Origin: Planctomycetota bacterium
Lineage (GTDB): Bacteria > Planctomycetota > Planctomycetia > Gemmatales > Gemmataceae
Assembly (NCBI GenBank): GCA_021781415.1
Contig: JAJXWW010000176.1
Location: 1 to 64,000 of the forward strand
Direction of reading: 5' to 3'
DNA length: 64,000 nucleotides
A program made the position numbers and the translations under genes. The notes beneath the pieces were generated by a model. It did no database searches. It was given only the letters and a program-made list of their open reading frames with translations, and had not been told where the DNA came from. How positions within the stretch are numbered: the first letter of the stretch is position 1; each line of letters begins with the position of its first letter. Below are positions 1-8,199 of this stretch, in pieces.

Positions 1-164
1 CGCCTTGGGGGAACTGCACCCGGCGGCTGACGCCGCCGGTTCGCCTTGGGGGAACTGCACCCGGCGGCTGACGCCGCCGGTTCGCCTTGGGGGAACTGCA
101 CCCGGCGGCTGACGCCGCCGGTTCGCCTTGGGGGAACTGCACCCGGCGGCTGACGCCGCCGGTT
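1..164. repeat. Four tandem copies of a 41-bp hairpin repeat
   Basis: Four identical 41-bp units start at 1, 42, 83 and 124, and four bases of a fifth follow. Each unit holds a perfect hairpin, read on the minus strand as CCGGCGGC-GTCA-GCCGCCGG (8-bp stem, 4-nt loop). The array may extend past the left edge of the window. It ends about 98 bp before the histidine kinase start. There are no spacers between units, so it is not a CRISPR array. A related hairpin occurs at 6301-6564. Confidence 0.95.
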
Positions 165-261
165 CGCCGAAAAGTTGGCCTCCATTTGTATCTCGTCTTT
201 TGGTAGAGTTCCGTGGCTTCAAGTGCCGGACAATGTTGTCGGAGGGGTTCGAGGAACAGGG

Positions 262-2103
262 ATGTTCCCGGACGGACGGCTCGGCGACGGATCGGGGGAG
301 GGTGAGGGCGTGGCCTCGCGTTGGCGGATTCGCCACAAATTGATGCTCGGTCTCGGCTTGGTGCTGACGACGATGGTACTGCTCTTGGCGGGAACCATTC
401 GCAACATCTGGTCGAACTATCTCGACATGAGCAGCCTGCGCGTGATGACCTCCCAACTGCACGATGCCGAAGAACTCCGCGTCGCGGTCGGCGAGATCAC
501 GCGGCTCATCGAGAGAAAGAAGCTCCAAGGCCACGACACGCCCGAACTACCACGATACGACGGCAAGAAAGAAGTCGAGTCCCACCAAAGTTTGAAATTG
601 CCCCCGCTTCCCGACGATCTGGCCGATGGACTGTCCAAGGCGAAACGCAAAGCGCCGACAACACCCGAACAAGCCATCGAGAAGGCCAACGAATACCTCA
701 ATATCTGTGAAGGGGCTCTGCTCGGACACGAAGCTGCCCGAAACACAAAAGTAGAACTGGAGCTGTTGCAAATCCTTCGTTCCAAGTTCGACACGCTCGG
801 CAAACAGTGGAATCGTCCGGACGATCGCAAAAAGGCGAGTTCGCTCGATGTCTCGATGGAGCCGAACCTGGACGATGGCAAAATTGATGGCGAACAAGAA
901 GAACAATGTGCGAAATTGATGGGAGAGATCGTCCACATCGCCGGCGACGTGCGCGATCACATTGAGGGAGACATCCGCGACCGCATCGGCAATTCGCGGG
1001 GCAATTATCAGATCACTCTCTGGATCGTCGTGCCTTCGAGCATCGTCGGCTTGTTGCTCGTCATCGGCCTGTTAAGTTCTTTCTACGCTTGGGTCTTTCA
1101 TCCGATCCGCGATTTGGAGGCCGGCGTCAATCGCGTGGCCAAGGGCGATTTGGAACATCGCATCGAGTTGCACAGCGGCGACGAGATGGAAGATCTGGGC
1201 GTGGCCTTTAACGACATGATGGGACGATTGCAAGAGTTGTACGGCGATCTGGCGCGTCAAGTCAATGAGCGTAGCCGTCAGCTGGTGCGTTCGGAACGAT
1301 TGGCCAGCGTCGGCTTCTTGGCGGCGGGCGTGGCGCACGAGATCAACAATCCCTTGGCCAGCATCGCCTTTTGCAGCGAGGCGTTGGAAGCCCGGCTCAA
1401 CGATCTACTTCGCAATCTGCGAGCGAACGGCCGATCCGACGAGGAACACGAGGTTTTCAGCAAGTATCTGAGAATGATCCAAGAAGAAGCGTTCCGCTGC
1501 AAGAACATCACGGAGCGTCTGTTGGCATTCAGCAGGCCCGGCGAACGCCGCCGCGAAAAGGCCGACCTGCGCGAACTGGTACAACTCGTTCTCGATGTGA
1601 CGCAGCATCTGCCCAATCATCGCGGCAAAGAGATTCAATTCGAGATGAACGCCGACCGCCTCGCCGCCGGCGAGCCGATCTGCGCATGGGTCAACGGCGA
1701 AGAGATAAAGTCGGTCGTCCTCAATCTCGTCGTCAACGCCCTGGACAGCATGAATGAGGGCGGCAAATTGACGATCCGACTCGGCCAGCGCGGCGACATG
1801 GCCGAGTTACAGTTCACCGATACTGGTTGCGGTATGAATCAAGAAGTGTTAGAGAACATCTTCGAGCCGTTCTATACCCGCAGCCGCACCGGCAAGGGTA
1901 CGGGCTTGGGATTGACGATCACGCATCGCATCATCACGCAACACGGCGGCGAGATTGAAGCGAGCAGCCCCGGCCCGAATCGAGGCAGCACGTTCATTGT
2001 GCGGCTGCCAGTGAGAGAGGCGGAAGGGGCGCACGTTCTGCCAGGCCCGGGCCTAACGCCCGGTAAGAACGAGGAGGCAACCGCGTCGGCCCGCGCGGCG
2101 TAA
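262..2103 (+). CDS. Membrane sensor histidine kinase (HAMP-HisKA-HATPase)
   Basis: A 613-residue inner-membrane sensor kinase that should autophosphorylate and pass phosphate to the NtrC-type regulator encoded next. It has a transmembrane helix near residues 27-47, an extracytoplasmic sensor region of roughly 230 residues, a second helix, a HAMP segment, a HisKA H-box (GVAHEINNPLAS, His359) and an HATPase domain with N, G1 (DTGCGM) and G2 (GTGLGL) boxes. The NtrB/ZraS-like H-box fits the sigma-54 activator partner. ATG 262 is chosen because GAGG lies 7 nt upstream; an in-frame extension to 175 is possible but lacks a ribosome site. The signal sensed is unknown. Confidence 0.93.
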   Translation: MFPDGRLGDGSGEGEGVASRWRIRHKLMLGLGLVLTTMVLLLAGTIRNIWSNYLDMSSLRVMTSQLHDAEELRVAVGEITRLIERKKLQGHDTPELPRYDGKKEVESHQSLKLPPLPDDLADGLSKAKRKAPTTPEQAIEKANEYLNICEGALLGHEAARNTKVELELLQILRSKFDTLGKQWNRPDDRKKASSLDVSMEPNLDDGKIDGEQEEQCAKLMGEIVHIAGDVRDHIEGDIRDRIGNSRGNYQITLWIVVPSSIVGLLLVIGLLSSFYAWVFHPIRDLEAGVNRVAKGDLEHRIELHSGDEMEDLGVAFNDMMGRLQELYGDLARQVNERSRQLVRSERLASVGFLAAGVAHEINNPLASIAFCSEALEARLNDLLRNLRANGRSDEEHEVFSKYLRMIQEEAFRCKNITERLLAFSRPGERRREKADLRELVQLVLDVTQHLPNHRGKEIQFEMNADRLAAGEPICAWVNGEEIKSVVLNLVVNALDSMNEGGKLTIRLGQRGDMAELQFTDTGCGMNQEVLENIFEPFYTRSRTGKGTGLGLTITHRIITQHGGEIEASSPGPNRGSTFIVRLPVREAEGAHVLPGPGLTPGKNEEATASARAA

Positions 2104-2120
2104 CGGACGGCGAGTGGGAG

Positions 2121-2180
2121 TCGCGTGAGCGTCCCAAGTGTTTCGCCTTGGGGCGATTTCGTCGCGGGGCGCTCACGCGA
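2121..2180. promoter_or_regulatory. 11-bp perfect inverted repeat before the NtrC-type gene
   Basis: Arms at 2121-2131 (TCGCGTGAGCG) and 2170-2180 are perfect reverse complements separated by 38 bp. The repeat lies between the kinase stop and the likely start of the response regulator. It could be an operator, an mRNA hairpin modulating regulator translation, or a decayed intergenic repeat. No U-tract follows, so a rho-independent terminator is unlikely. Confidence 0.5.
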
Positions 2181-2202
2181 TCCTGCTCGCCCGAATAACG
2201 GA

Positions 2203-3672
2203 ATGGAAGCCATGCCAGAGATTACTCTCAATCGAACCTCTGCCCGCGATCGCGTCGAGACGCATCGCTGCTTGCGGGTACTCTTCGTCGATGACGAGAA
2301 GCCGCTGCAAGAATTGATGCGCTCCGAGTTGCCTCGCTTGGGCCACGAGGTAACGATCTGCCCCGACGGGAAGACGGCGATAAAGACGCTGGAGAAGAGT
2401 ACCTTCGACGCTGCCATTCTCGATCTGCGGATGCCGGGCATGAGCGGAATTGAGGTGTTAGAGCATCTCAAAAAGATCAGTCCCGATACCGAAGCCGTGG
2501 TGATGACCGGCCACGCCACGATGGAAACGGCCATCGAAGCGGTGCGTTTGGGCGCGCTCGATTACATGACCAAACCGTGCAAGCTGGCTCAAATCGAGGC
2601 CGTGCTGTGCAAGGTGGCCGAGAAGCGGGAGTTGAAACACAAGAACCTCGCGCTCCAGACGCGCGTGCAGGCCGCCGAGGGCCCGAGCATCCTCGTCGGC
2701 AAATCGCCGGCGATGGCCGCCGTCCATCGTCTCATCGACACCATCGCGCCGACCGATTCGACCGTGTTGATTCTCGGCGAGACCGGTACCGGCAAAGAGT
2801 TAGCCGCGCGCACGCTGATGCAAAAGAGCAAGCGCGGCGACATGCCGTTCGTGCCGGTCAACTGCGGCGCGCTGGCCGAGCATCTCGTCGAGAGCGAACT
2901 GTTCGGCCATCGCAAAGGCGCGTTTACCGGAGCCGACCGCGATCACAAGGGACTGTTTGAAGTGGCCAACGGCGGCACGCTGTTTCTCGACGAAGTCGGC
3001 GAGCTAAACAAAAACATTCAGGTCAAGCTGTTGCGCTTCTTGGAATCGGGTGAGATTCGCCGCGTCGGCGATACCCAGCCCTTCCGAACCGACGTGCGCG
3101 TTCTCTGCGCCACCAACCGCGATTTGCGTACGATGATCCGAGAAGATGAGTTCCGCGAGGATCTGTACTTCCGCATCAACACGTTTGAAGTACGCCTGCC
3201 TCCCTTGCGCGAACGGCGTCAGGACATACCGGAGTTGGCGCGTCATCTTTTAGCCCGTGCCGCCCGCCGTCCCGCCGATCAGGTGGCCGATTTGCTTACT
3301 CCGGAAGTCATCGACTTGCTGCTCGAACACGAATGGCAGGGCAACGTCCGCGAAATGGCGAACGTGATGGAACACGCCTACATCCTCGCCGGCGGCGGTC
3401 CCATCATGCCGGAGCATATGCCGCACTCGGTTCGCAGTCCCAGCCTCGAAACCTCGACGTTGAAATTGTCGGACTCCCTAGCCGTGGCACCCTCGACGAG
3501 CATTCCCGGTTCGCCGCGCACCCTGCGCGAGATCGAGATGGAGCATCTCTTGCGCGTGCTGGAGAAGCACGGCGGCAGCAAGACGAAAGCCGCCGAGGAA
3601 CTGGGGATCAGCCTCAAAACGATGTACAACAAGCTGAATCAACTCCAAGAGGACCGAAAATCCGCCGGTTGA
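2203..3672 (+). CDS. NtrC-family sigma-54-dependent response regulator
   Basis: A receiver domain (phospho-acceptor Asp in AILDLRMPG, switch Lys in YMTKP) is followed by an AAA+ sigma-54 activation domain and a C-terminal Fis-type helix-turn-helix (KTKAAEELGISLKTMYNKL). The AAA+ part has Walker A GETGTGKE, the GAFTGA loop that contacts sigma-54, Walker B TLFLDEVGEL and the R-finger region, so it should be a competent activator. It forms a two-component pair with the kinase upstream. Start choice is uncertain: ATG 2203 and ATG 2212 both lack a strong Shine-Dalgarno, and an upstream GTG at 2125 would run through the inverted repeat. Its target promoters (-24/-12 type) were not identified here. 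Confidence 0.93.
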   Translation: MEAMPEITLNRTSARDRVETHRCLRVLFVDDEKPLQELMRSELPRLGHEVTICPDGKTAIKTLEKSTFDAAILDLRMPGMSGIEVLEHLKKISPDTEAVVMTGHATMETAIEAVRLGALDYMTKPCKLAQIEAVLCKVAEKRELKHKNLALQTRVQAAEGPSILVGKSPAMAAVHRLIDTIAPTDSTVLILGETGTGKELAARTLMQKSKRGDMPFVPVNCGALAEHLVESELFGHRKGAFTGADRDHKGLFEVANGGTLFLDEVGELNKNIQVKLLRFLESGEIRRVGDTQPFRTDVRVLCATNRDLRTMIREDEFREDLYFRINTFEVRLPPLRERRQDIPELARHLLARAARRPADQVADLLTPEVIDLLLEHEWQGNVREMANVMEHAYILAGGGPIMPEHMPHSVRSPSLETSTLKLSDSLAVAPSTSIPGSPRTLREIEMEHLLRVLEKHGGSKTKAAEELGISLKTMYNKLNQLQEDRKSAG

Positions 3673-3848
3673 TCGGCAAGGGGGGACGGTTTCGCACTAC
3701 GCATCCTTCGGAGAGGGCGTCGAGCCGCGCTTGAAGAAGCCGACCGAACGCCCTCCACCCGAGTCGATCCGCGCTTCCATTCGCTAAATTTATCGATAAC
3801 CTGAGAGAACTCGATGAATGAGTGATTTCTGGATCGAGGATTCATTGC

Positions 3849-4580
3849 ATGTCCGACAACTTCGTTACCGTGGCCAAATTCCAGAGGACATTCGAGGCTC
3901 AGTCGGCAAAAAACCTGCTGGAAAACGAGGGTATCGAGTCTACGATCGGCGGAGCGATTTCATCGGATATGCTGTTCGGTAGTCTCGCCCTCGGCGATCA
4001 GATTGTCTTGCAGGTGCGTGAAGAAGATGCACAACGAGCCGCCGGTGTTCTGGCCTCGGCTGCCGCGGAAGCGCAGCTGGACGACGACTGGGAAGAGAAG
4101 GCCGAGTCAGGCGTTTGGATCTGCTCCATCTGCGGCGAACCCATTAGCAATCGACTGTCCATCTGTCACTCGTGTCGAACGCCGATAGAAGGCATTCGCG
4201 CCGAGGCACCGAGCGACCCTCGCGCGATTCGGGCGGATCGAGTCTCGGTGACGACCGGCCACACAATCTCGAAACGCGAGGAATCGGTTCCATCGGCCGT
4301 CGAGAAGAACGCGCCTTCCTCCGAACGGGAGGAACCGGACGACGACCGCGAGTTGCCCACGAGCATCGGGGATGCTCTTTGCCGCAAGGCATTCCTGTCG
4401 ACGGTCTTCGGTATAATGTTTCCCATCTTGCTGCCGATTGCATGGGTGCTACTCTTTCGGGCCGCGATGATTCCAACCGACGAAACGAGTGCGAAAGGGA
4501 CGCGCTACTTCTATGCCGGTTTAGCCGTCAACTTCTCGATCGTTTGCGCGCTCTGTTTATTTTTTCTCTACATCGGATGA
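3849..4580 (+). CDS. DUF2007-like membrane protein with zinc ribbon
   Basis: A 243-residue protein. Residues 1-75 resemble the DUF2007 putative signal-transducing domain (VTVAKFQRTFEAQSAKNLLE). A four-cysteine zinc ribbon follows (CSICGEP and CHSC), then an acidic, charged linker and two hydrophobic helices at the C-terminus. ATG 3849 has GAGGA 8 nt upstream. It probably sits in the inner membrane with the N-terminal half in the cytoplasm. It follows the NtrC-type gene on the same strand after a 176-bp gap that holds nothing else I recognise. Function unknown. Confidence 0.8.
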   Translation: MSDNFVTVAKFQRTFEAQSAKNLLENEGIESTIGGAISSDMLFGSLALGDQIVLQVREEDAQRAAGVLASAAAEAQLDDDWEEKAESGVWICSICGEPISNRLSICHSCRTPIEGIRAEAPSDPRAIRADRVSVTTGHTISKREESVPSAVEKNAPSSEREEPDDDRELPTSIGDALCRKAFLSTVFGIMFPILLPIAWVLLFRAAMIPTDETSAKGTRYFYAGLAVNFSIVCALCLFFLYIG

Positions 4581-4613
4581 TGAACATCGGGAATCGTTCG
4601 CATCGTTCCGGTT

Positions 4614-5468
4614 TTATTGTCTGGCCAAGCGATGGAATTGCTCGCGCAATTGCCGCGTGATAGGCCCGGGCTTGCCGTTGCCGATGAGCCGTCCGTCGCA
4701 TTCGACGATGGGAGCGACTTCGGCGGCGGTCCCGGTCAGAAAACATTCGTCGGCACTATAAATGTCGTGTCGAGTCAAAGCCATTTCTTGAACGGTAATC
4801 TGGGCCGCGCGCGCCAGTTCGATGACGGCGTTGCGGGTGATGCCTTCGAGAATTCCAGCGACGAGATGCGGCGTCCGCAAGATACCGCGCTTGACGAGAA
4901 ATAGGTTGTCGGCGGTGCATTCCGCCACTTCGCCGTTGTGATTGAGCATGATCGCTTCTTGGCAACCGGCTCGAACCGCTTCGATCTTGGCGAGAATGTT
5001 ATTGAGATAATTCAGCGATTTAATTCGAGCGTTGAGCGCATTGGGATGATTGCGAATGATGGACGACGTGACGATGCTCAGCCCTCGTTCGTAGGACTCG
5101 GCCGAATAGAGCGCGATGTCATCGACGATGACAATGATTTGCGGATTCGAGCAGCGCTTGGGATCGAGTCCGAGAGTGCCCGCGCCGCGCGTCACGACGA
5201 GACGAATGTAACCGTCGATCTTGGCATTCGCTCGAATGGTGTCGAGAACGGCCTGCGACATTCGTTCGGGGGGAAGGGGAATCTCCAGCGCGATGTGGCG
5301 CGCGCTTTCGTAGAGGCGTTCGATGTGTTCGTCGAGACGGAATGCCTTGCCGCCATAGATGCGGATGCCCTCGAATACACCGTCTCCGTAGAGTAGACCA
5401 TGATCGAAGACGCTGATTTTGGCGTCGTCTTTGTCGAACAGCTTCCCGTTGATCCAAACCTTGCTCAT
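4614..5468 (-). CDS. ilvE: Branched-chain amino acid aminotransferase (class IV, PLP)
   Basis: Catalyses the PLP-dependent transfer between branched-chain 2-oxo acids and glutamate, the last step of Leu/Ile/Val synthesis. The 284-residue protein has the class IV fold signatures: FDHGLLYGDGVFEG near the N-terminus, the PLP-binding lysine K150 (NARIKSLNYLNN) and the late EITRNAVIELA/TGTAAE-like block. The length matches the short IlvE form common in planctomycetes and archaea. ATG 5468 has GAGGA upstream. It is 27 bp downstream of lolD and may be read from the same transcript. A D-amino-acid aminotransferase is the main alternative, but the sequence fits IlvE better. Confidence 0.93.
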   Translation of the reverse strand: MSKVWINGKLFDKDDAKISVFDHGLLYGDGVFEGIRIYGGKAFRLDEHIERLYESARHIALEIPLPPERMSQAVLDTIRANAKIDGYIRLVVTRGAGTLGLDPKRCSNPQIIVIVDDIALYSAESYERGLSIVTSSIIRNHPNALNARIKSLNYLNNILAKIEAVRAGCQEAIMLNHNGEVAECTADNLFLVKRGILRTPHLVAGILEGITRNAVIELARAAQITVQEMALTRHDIYSADECFLTGTAAEVAPIVECDGRLIGNGKPGPITRQLREQFHRLARQ

Positions 5469-5495
5469 GGGTGTTCCTCGCGGTCGCATCCCCCG

Positions 5496-6275
5496 TCAAC
5501 ATTCGACGTCCGAGGACAGACAAACTCCGGCAGCGGAGCGACGATTGGCGATTGAGGCGGCCGATTCTCCGTTCGTGTCTTCCACGCGGCCCTTCACCAA
5601 GCGAACGAACCGATCCGTGTTGGCAACAATCTCCATGTTATGCGTTACCATCACGATTGTCAGCCGTTCTTGCCGGTTCAAGTCGCGCAGTAGGCGAACG
5701 ATCTCTTCGCCCTTGTCGGCGTCGAGATTGCCGGTCGGTTCGTCGGCGAGCAGCACGCGCGGCTTGTTGATGAGCGCCCGCGCGATGGCGGCGCGTTGCA
5801 TCTCGCCGCCGGATAGTTCGCGCGGCTTGTGGCGCAGGCGATGTCCCAGGCCGACGCGATCGAGCAGTTCGGTGGCGGTCTGCTTGAGCGCGCGGCGCTC
5901 GCGGAACCAACCGCGCATCGGCAGCGCGATCATCTTCGGCATCAACACATTTTCAAGCGTGCTAAGCTCCGGCAGTAGGTGATAGAATTGGAAAATGAAT
6001 CCGAACGTCTGATTCCGCAGTCGATCGCGCTGCTCGGCAGGTTGATTGTCGATGCGTTCTCCCTCGAAGAGAACGCGCCCTTCATCGGGTTTGTCGAGCG
6101 TGCCGAGGACATGCAACAGGGTGCTTTTGCCGCTGCCGGAACTGCCGACGATGCTAAGAAATTCGCCGGCATACACTTCGAGATCCAACCCATTCAACAC
6201 CGGAACCTCAATCGCGTGCTTGCGATAGGCTTTGTGTACGTTAATCGCAGCCAACAGAGGCAAATGATCGAGCAT
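5496..6275 (-). CDS. lolD: LolD-type ABC transporter ATP-binding protein
   Basis: A 259-residue ATPase of the MacB/LolD group. It powers release of outer-membrane lipoproteins from the inner membrane to the carrier. Walker A GSSGSGKST is at 44-52, the Q-loop is in FIFQFYHLLPELS, the signature is LSGGEMQR, Walker B is VLLADEPTGNLD and the H-loop is VTHN. AGGAG lies 8 nt before ATG 6275. The C-terminal tail is about 25 residues longer than usual. It is downstream of a LolC/E permease on the same strand, but a 66-bp repeat array lies between the two genes. Confidence 0.92.
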   Translation of the reverse strand: MLDHLPLLAAINVHKAYRKHAIEVPVLNGLDLEVYAGEFLSIVGSSGSGKSTLLHVLGTLDKPDEGRVLFEGERIDNQPAEQRDRLRNQTFGFIFQFYHLLPELSTLENVLMPKMIALPMRGWFRERRALKQTATELLDRVGLGHRLRHKPRELSGGEMQRAAIARALINKPRVLLADEPTGNLDADKGEEIVRLLRDLNRQERLTIVMVTHNMEIVANTDRFVRLVKGRVEDTNGESAASIANRRSAAGVCLSSDVEC

Positions 6276-6300
6276 TGCAAAACTCCTGTTTCTTCACTCG

Positions 6301-6564
6301 TTCCCACGCAGGACGGCGAACCGGCAGCGTTAGCTGCCGGGTGTCTGTCTCCGCGTCTTCTCCTCGTTCCCACGCAGGACGGCGAACCGGCAGCGTTAGC
6401 TGCCGGATGTGTGTCTCCGCGTCTTCTCCTCGTTCCCACGCAGGACGGCGAACCGGCAGCGTTAGCTGCCGGGTGTGTGTCTCCGCGTCTTCTCCTCGTT
6501 CCCACGCAGGACGGCGAACCGGCAGCGTTGGCTGCCGGGTATCTGTCTCCGCGTCCCGTCCTCG
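6301..6564. repeat. Four tandem copies of a 66-bp hairpin repeat
   Basis: Units start at 6301, 6367, 6433 and 6499 with exact 66-bp spacing; the last is diverged at its end. Each holds an 8-bp-stem hairpin CCGGCAGC-GTTA-GCTGCCGG (loop GTTG in unit 4). The hairpin and its flanks (GAACCGGC before, GCCGGGTG after) match the 41-bp repeats at 1-164, with one compensated base pair changed. The array fills most of the 329-bp gap between the permease and lolD. Confidence 0.95.
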
Positions 6565-6604
6565 GCGCTCGGTGGCTCGCAGTGCGGAGCGTGGGATCGA
6601 GAGA

Positions 6605-8014
6605 TTACTCGTACCGCAGCGCACGCACCGGATGCAGCAAGGCTGCCCGCAAGGCCGGCAACACGCTAAACAACACGGCGATGGCTATCGCCCCCACATT
6701 GATGAGCAGCAGGCTAGCCACATTGAGATCCGTGGGGATCTCATTGAAATAATAGACGGAGCGATCGAACAATTCGTGGCCAGTCCATCGAGTGAGGAAT
6801 TGTTCGATCTCATTGATGTTCAGGGTGATATACACGCCGAAGAACGAACCCAACATCGCGCCGACCACGCCCAGCAGCAAGCCGTAAGTTAAGAAGATGT
6901 TCAGCACCCCGGTGTTCGAGGCTCCGAGCGCTTTGAGGATTCCGATGTCGCGCGTTTTTTCGACGACGATCATCGAGAAAATGGCGAGGATGCCAAAGCC
7001 GGCCACGGCGATAATCATAAACAGAAGCACGTTCAAGATGCCCTTTTCGATGCTGATGGCGGCCAACAGCGGGCCTTGTTTGTCTTCCCAGGTATGCACG
7101 CTCAGACCCCAATGGGCGGGCAACAAGGATTGCAAGCGTTCCTTGACGGCGTGCAAATCGCGATAATCCTTGATGCGGATTTGCAAACTGGTCGCTCGGT
7201 TATCCATGCCGCGCAGACGCTGCAATTCGTCGATGGGCACAAAGACATAATTGGCGTCGTATTCACTCATTTCCGAGCGGAAATAATCGCACACCGCACA
7301 GCGCCATTCGACCGGCTTCATTCCCTGCCCGCTGATCGTCGTCACCCATACGTCGTCGCCGGGATCGAGCGTGCGGACCTCTTGTGCCGCTTCCTCCGGT
7401 TTCATTTTGGCTCGAAAGTGAGCGACGGCATAACCGACGATGATGGTGGAGGGCGGCAATTCGCGCGAAGGAGGAGGATCGGGAACCGGCGAGCCGTCCT
7501 TCGGTTTCGGCAGCATCGACCGCGCGATTTCGTCGAGGCGTCGCGGTGGATGAAAGAGACTGTTCCTCTCAAGGGCTTCCCGACTCAGCGCGAACGAAGG
7601 CTTTCCCTTATGAAGCATCAAATGTTCCGCGAAGCCTCCCACCCGCGCCCGCCCTTCCGGATCGACGCCGATAATGTGAACGGGTCGAGCGATGGGAGAA
7701 CCGTTGCAATTGAATTGGATCATCCCGAAAATTTCCAACGTCGGCGTCATGGCTTCGATGCGTTCGCTGAGAAAGGGGTCGGACTGAATGAGGGCCATTT
7801 TGCCTTCGGGATTGGCAAAGCCCTGAAAGTCGCGGGCCTCGACCACAATATCGGACAACAGACCGTGCAACCGCTCGCGCAGCTTGGTGCTGAAGCCGGC
7901 CATGACGCTGTTGACCACGATGAGCGTGGCCACTCCCAACATCACGCTGATGATGCATACCAAGGCTAAATAGCGCGTCAGTAAATAGCGCCAGCACAAC
8001 AGCAACTTATACAC
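6605..8014 (-). CDS. lolC: LolC/LolE-type lipoprotein-release permease
   Basis: A 469-residue inner-membrane permease that partners the LolD ATPase in lipoprotein export. It has one N-terminal transmembrane helix (YLALVCIISVMLGVATLIVV), a long periplasmic MacB-like domain, and three C-terminal helices of the FtsX/MacB family. The cytoplasmic coupling motif DIGILKALGAS is typical of FtsX-like permeases. GAGGTGAG precedes ATG 8014. Only one permease gene is present, so a homodimer (LolF-like) is plausible. LolC and LolE cannot be told apart from this sequence alone. Confidence 0.9.
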   Translation of the reverse strand: MYKLLLCWRYLLTRYLALVCIISVMLGVATLIVVNSVMAGFSTKLRERLHGLLSDIVVEARDFQGFANPEGKMALIQSDPFLSERIEAMTPTLEIFGMIQFNCNGSPIARPVHIIGVDPEGRARVGGFAEHLMLHKGKPSFALSREALERNSLFHPPRRLDEIARSMLPKPKDGSPVPDPPPSRELPPSTIIVGYAVAHFRAKMKPEEAAQEVRTLDPGDDVWVTTISGQGMKPVEWRCAVCDYFRSEMSEYDANYVFVPIDELQRLRGMDNRATSLQIRIKDYRDLHAVKERLQSLLPAHWGLSVHTWEDKQGPLLAAISIEKGILNVLLFMIIAVAGFGILAIFSMIVVEKTRDIGILKALGASNTGVLNIFLTYGLLLGVVGAMLGSFFGVYITLNINEIEQFLTRWTGHELFDRSVYYFNEIPTDLNVASLLLINVGAIAIAVLFSVLPALRAALLHPVRALRYE

Positions 8015-8038
8015 GTCTCACCTCAACAAATATATTTT

Positions 8039-8195
8039 ACCACGGAACACACGGAACACACGGAAAAGAATGGAACGAAGAGACAATTATTCATTTCTCG
8101 TTCTTCCGCGTTGACTCCGATACGATCCTTTTTTTATCTCTTTTCCGTGTCTTCCGTGTCTTCCGTGTCTTCCGTGTCTTCCGTGTGTTCCGTGG
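8039..8195. repeat. 9-bp CGGAA tandem repeats in inverted orientation
   Basis: Three 9-bp units (ACCACGGAA, then CACACGGAA twice) at 8039-8065 face five and a half TTCCGTGTC units at 8143-8195. The two blocks are reverse complements and could form a long stem around a 77-bp centre. The right block lies 4 bp past the lysS stop and may act as a transcript end. The left block is upstream of the permease gene, next to an AT-rich stretch (TAAAATATATTT on the minus strand) that could contain its promoter. Confidence 0.85.
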
Positions 8196-8199
8196 TGAT

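Noticed and set aside
1-164. CRISPR array at the window start
   Set aside because: The units abut directly without unique spacers, and there is no cas gene in the window.
6194-6892. Open frames on both strands across the 66-bp array, with repeated peptides
   Set aside because: The 66-bp unit is also a multiple of three, so frames stay open by construction. Both flanking lol genes explain the adjoining parts.
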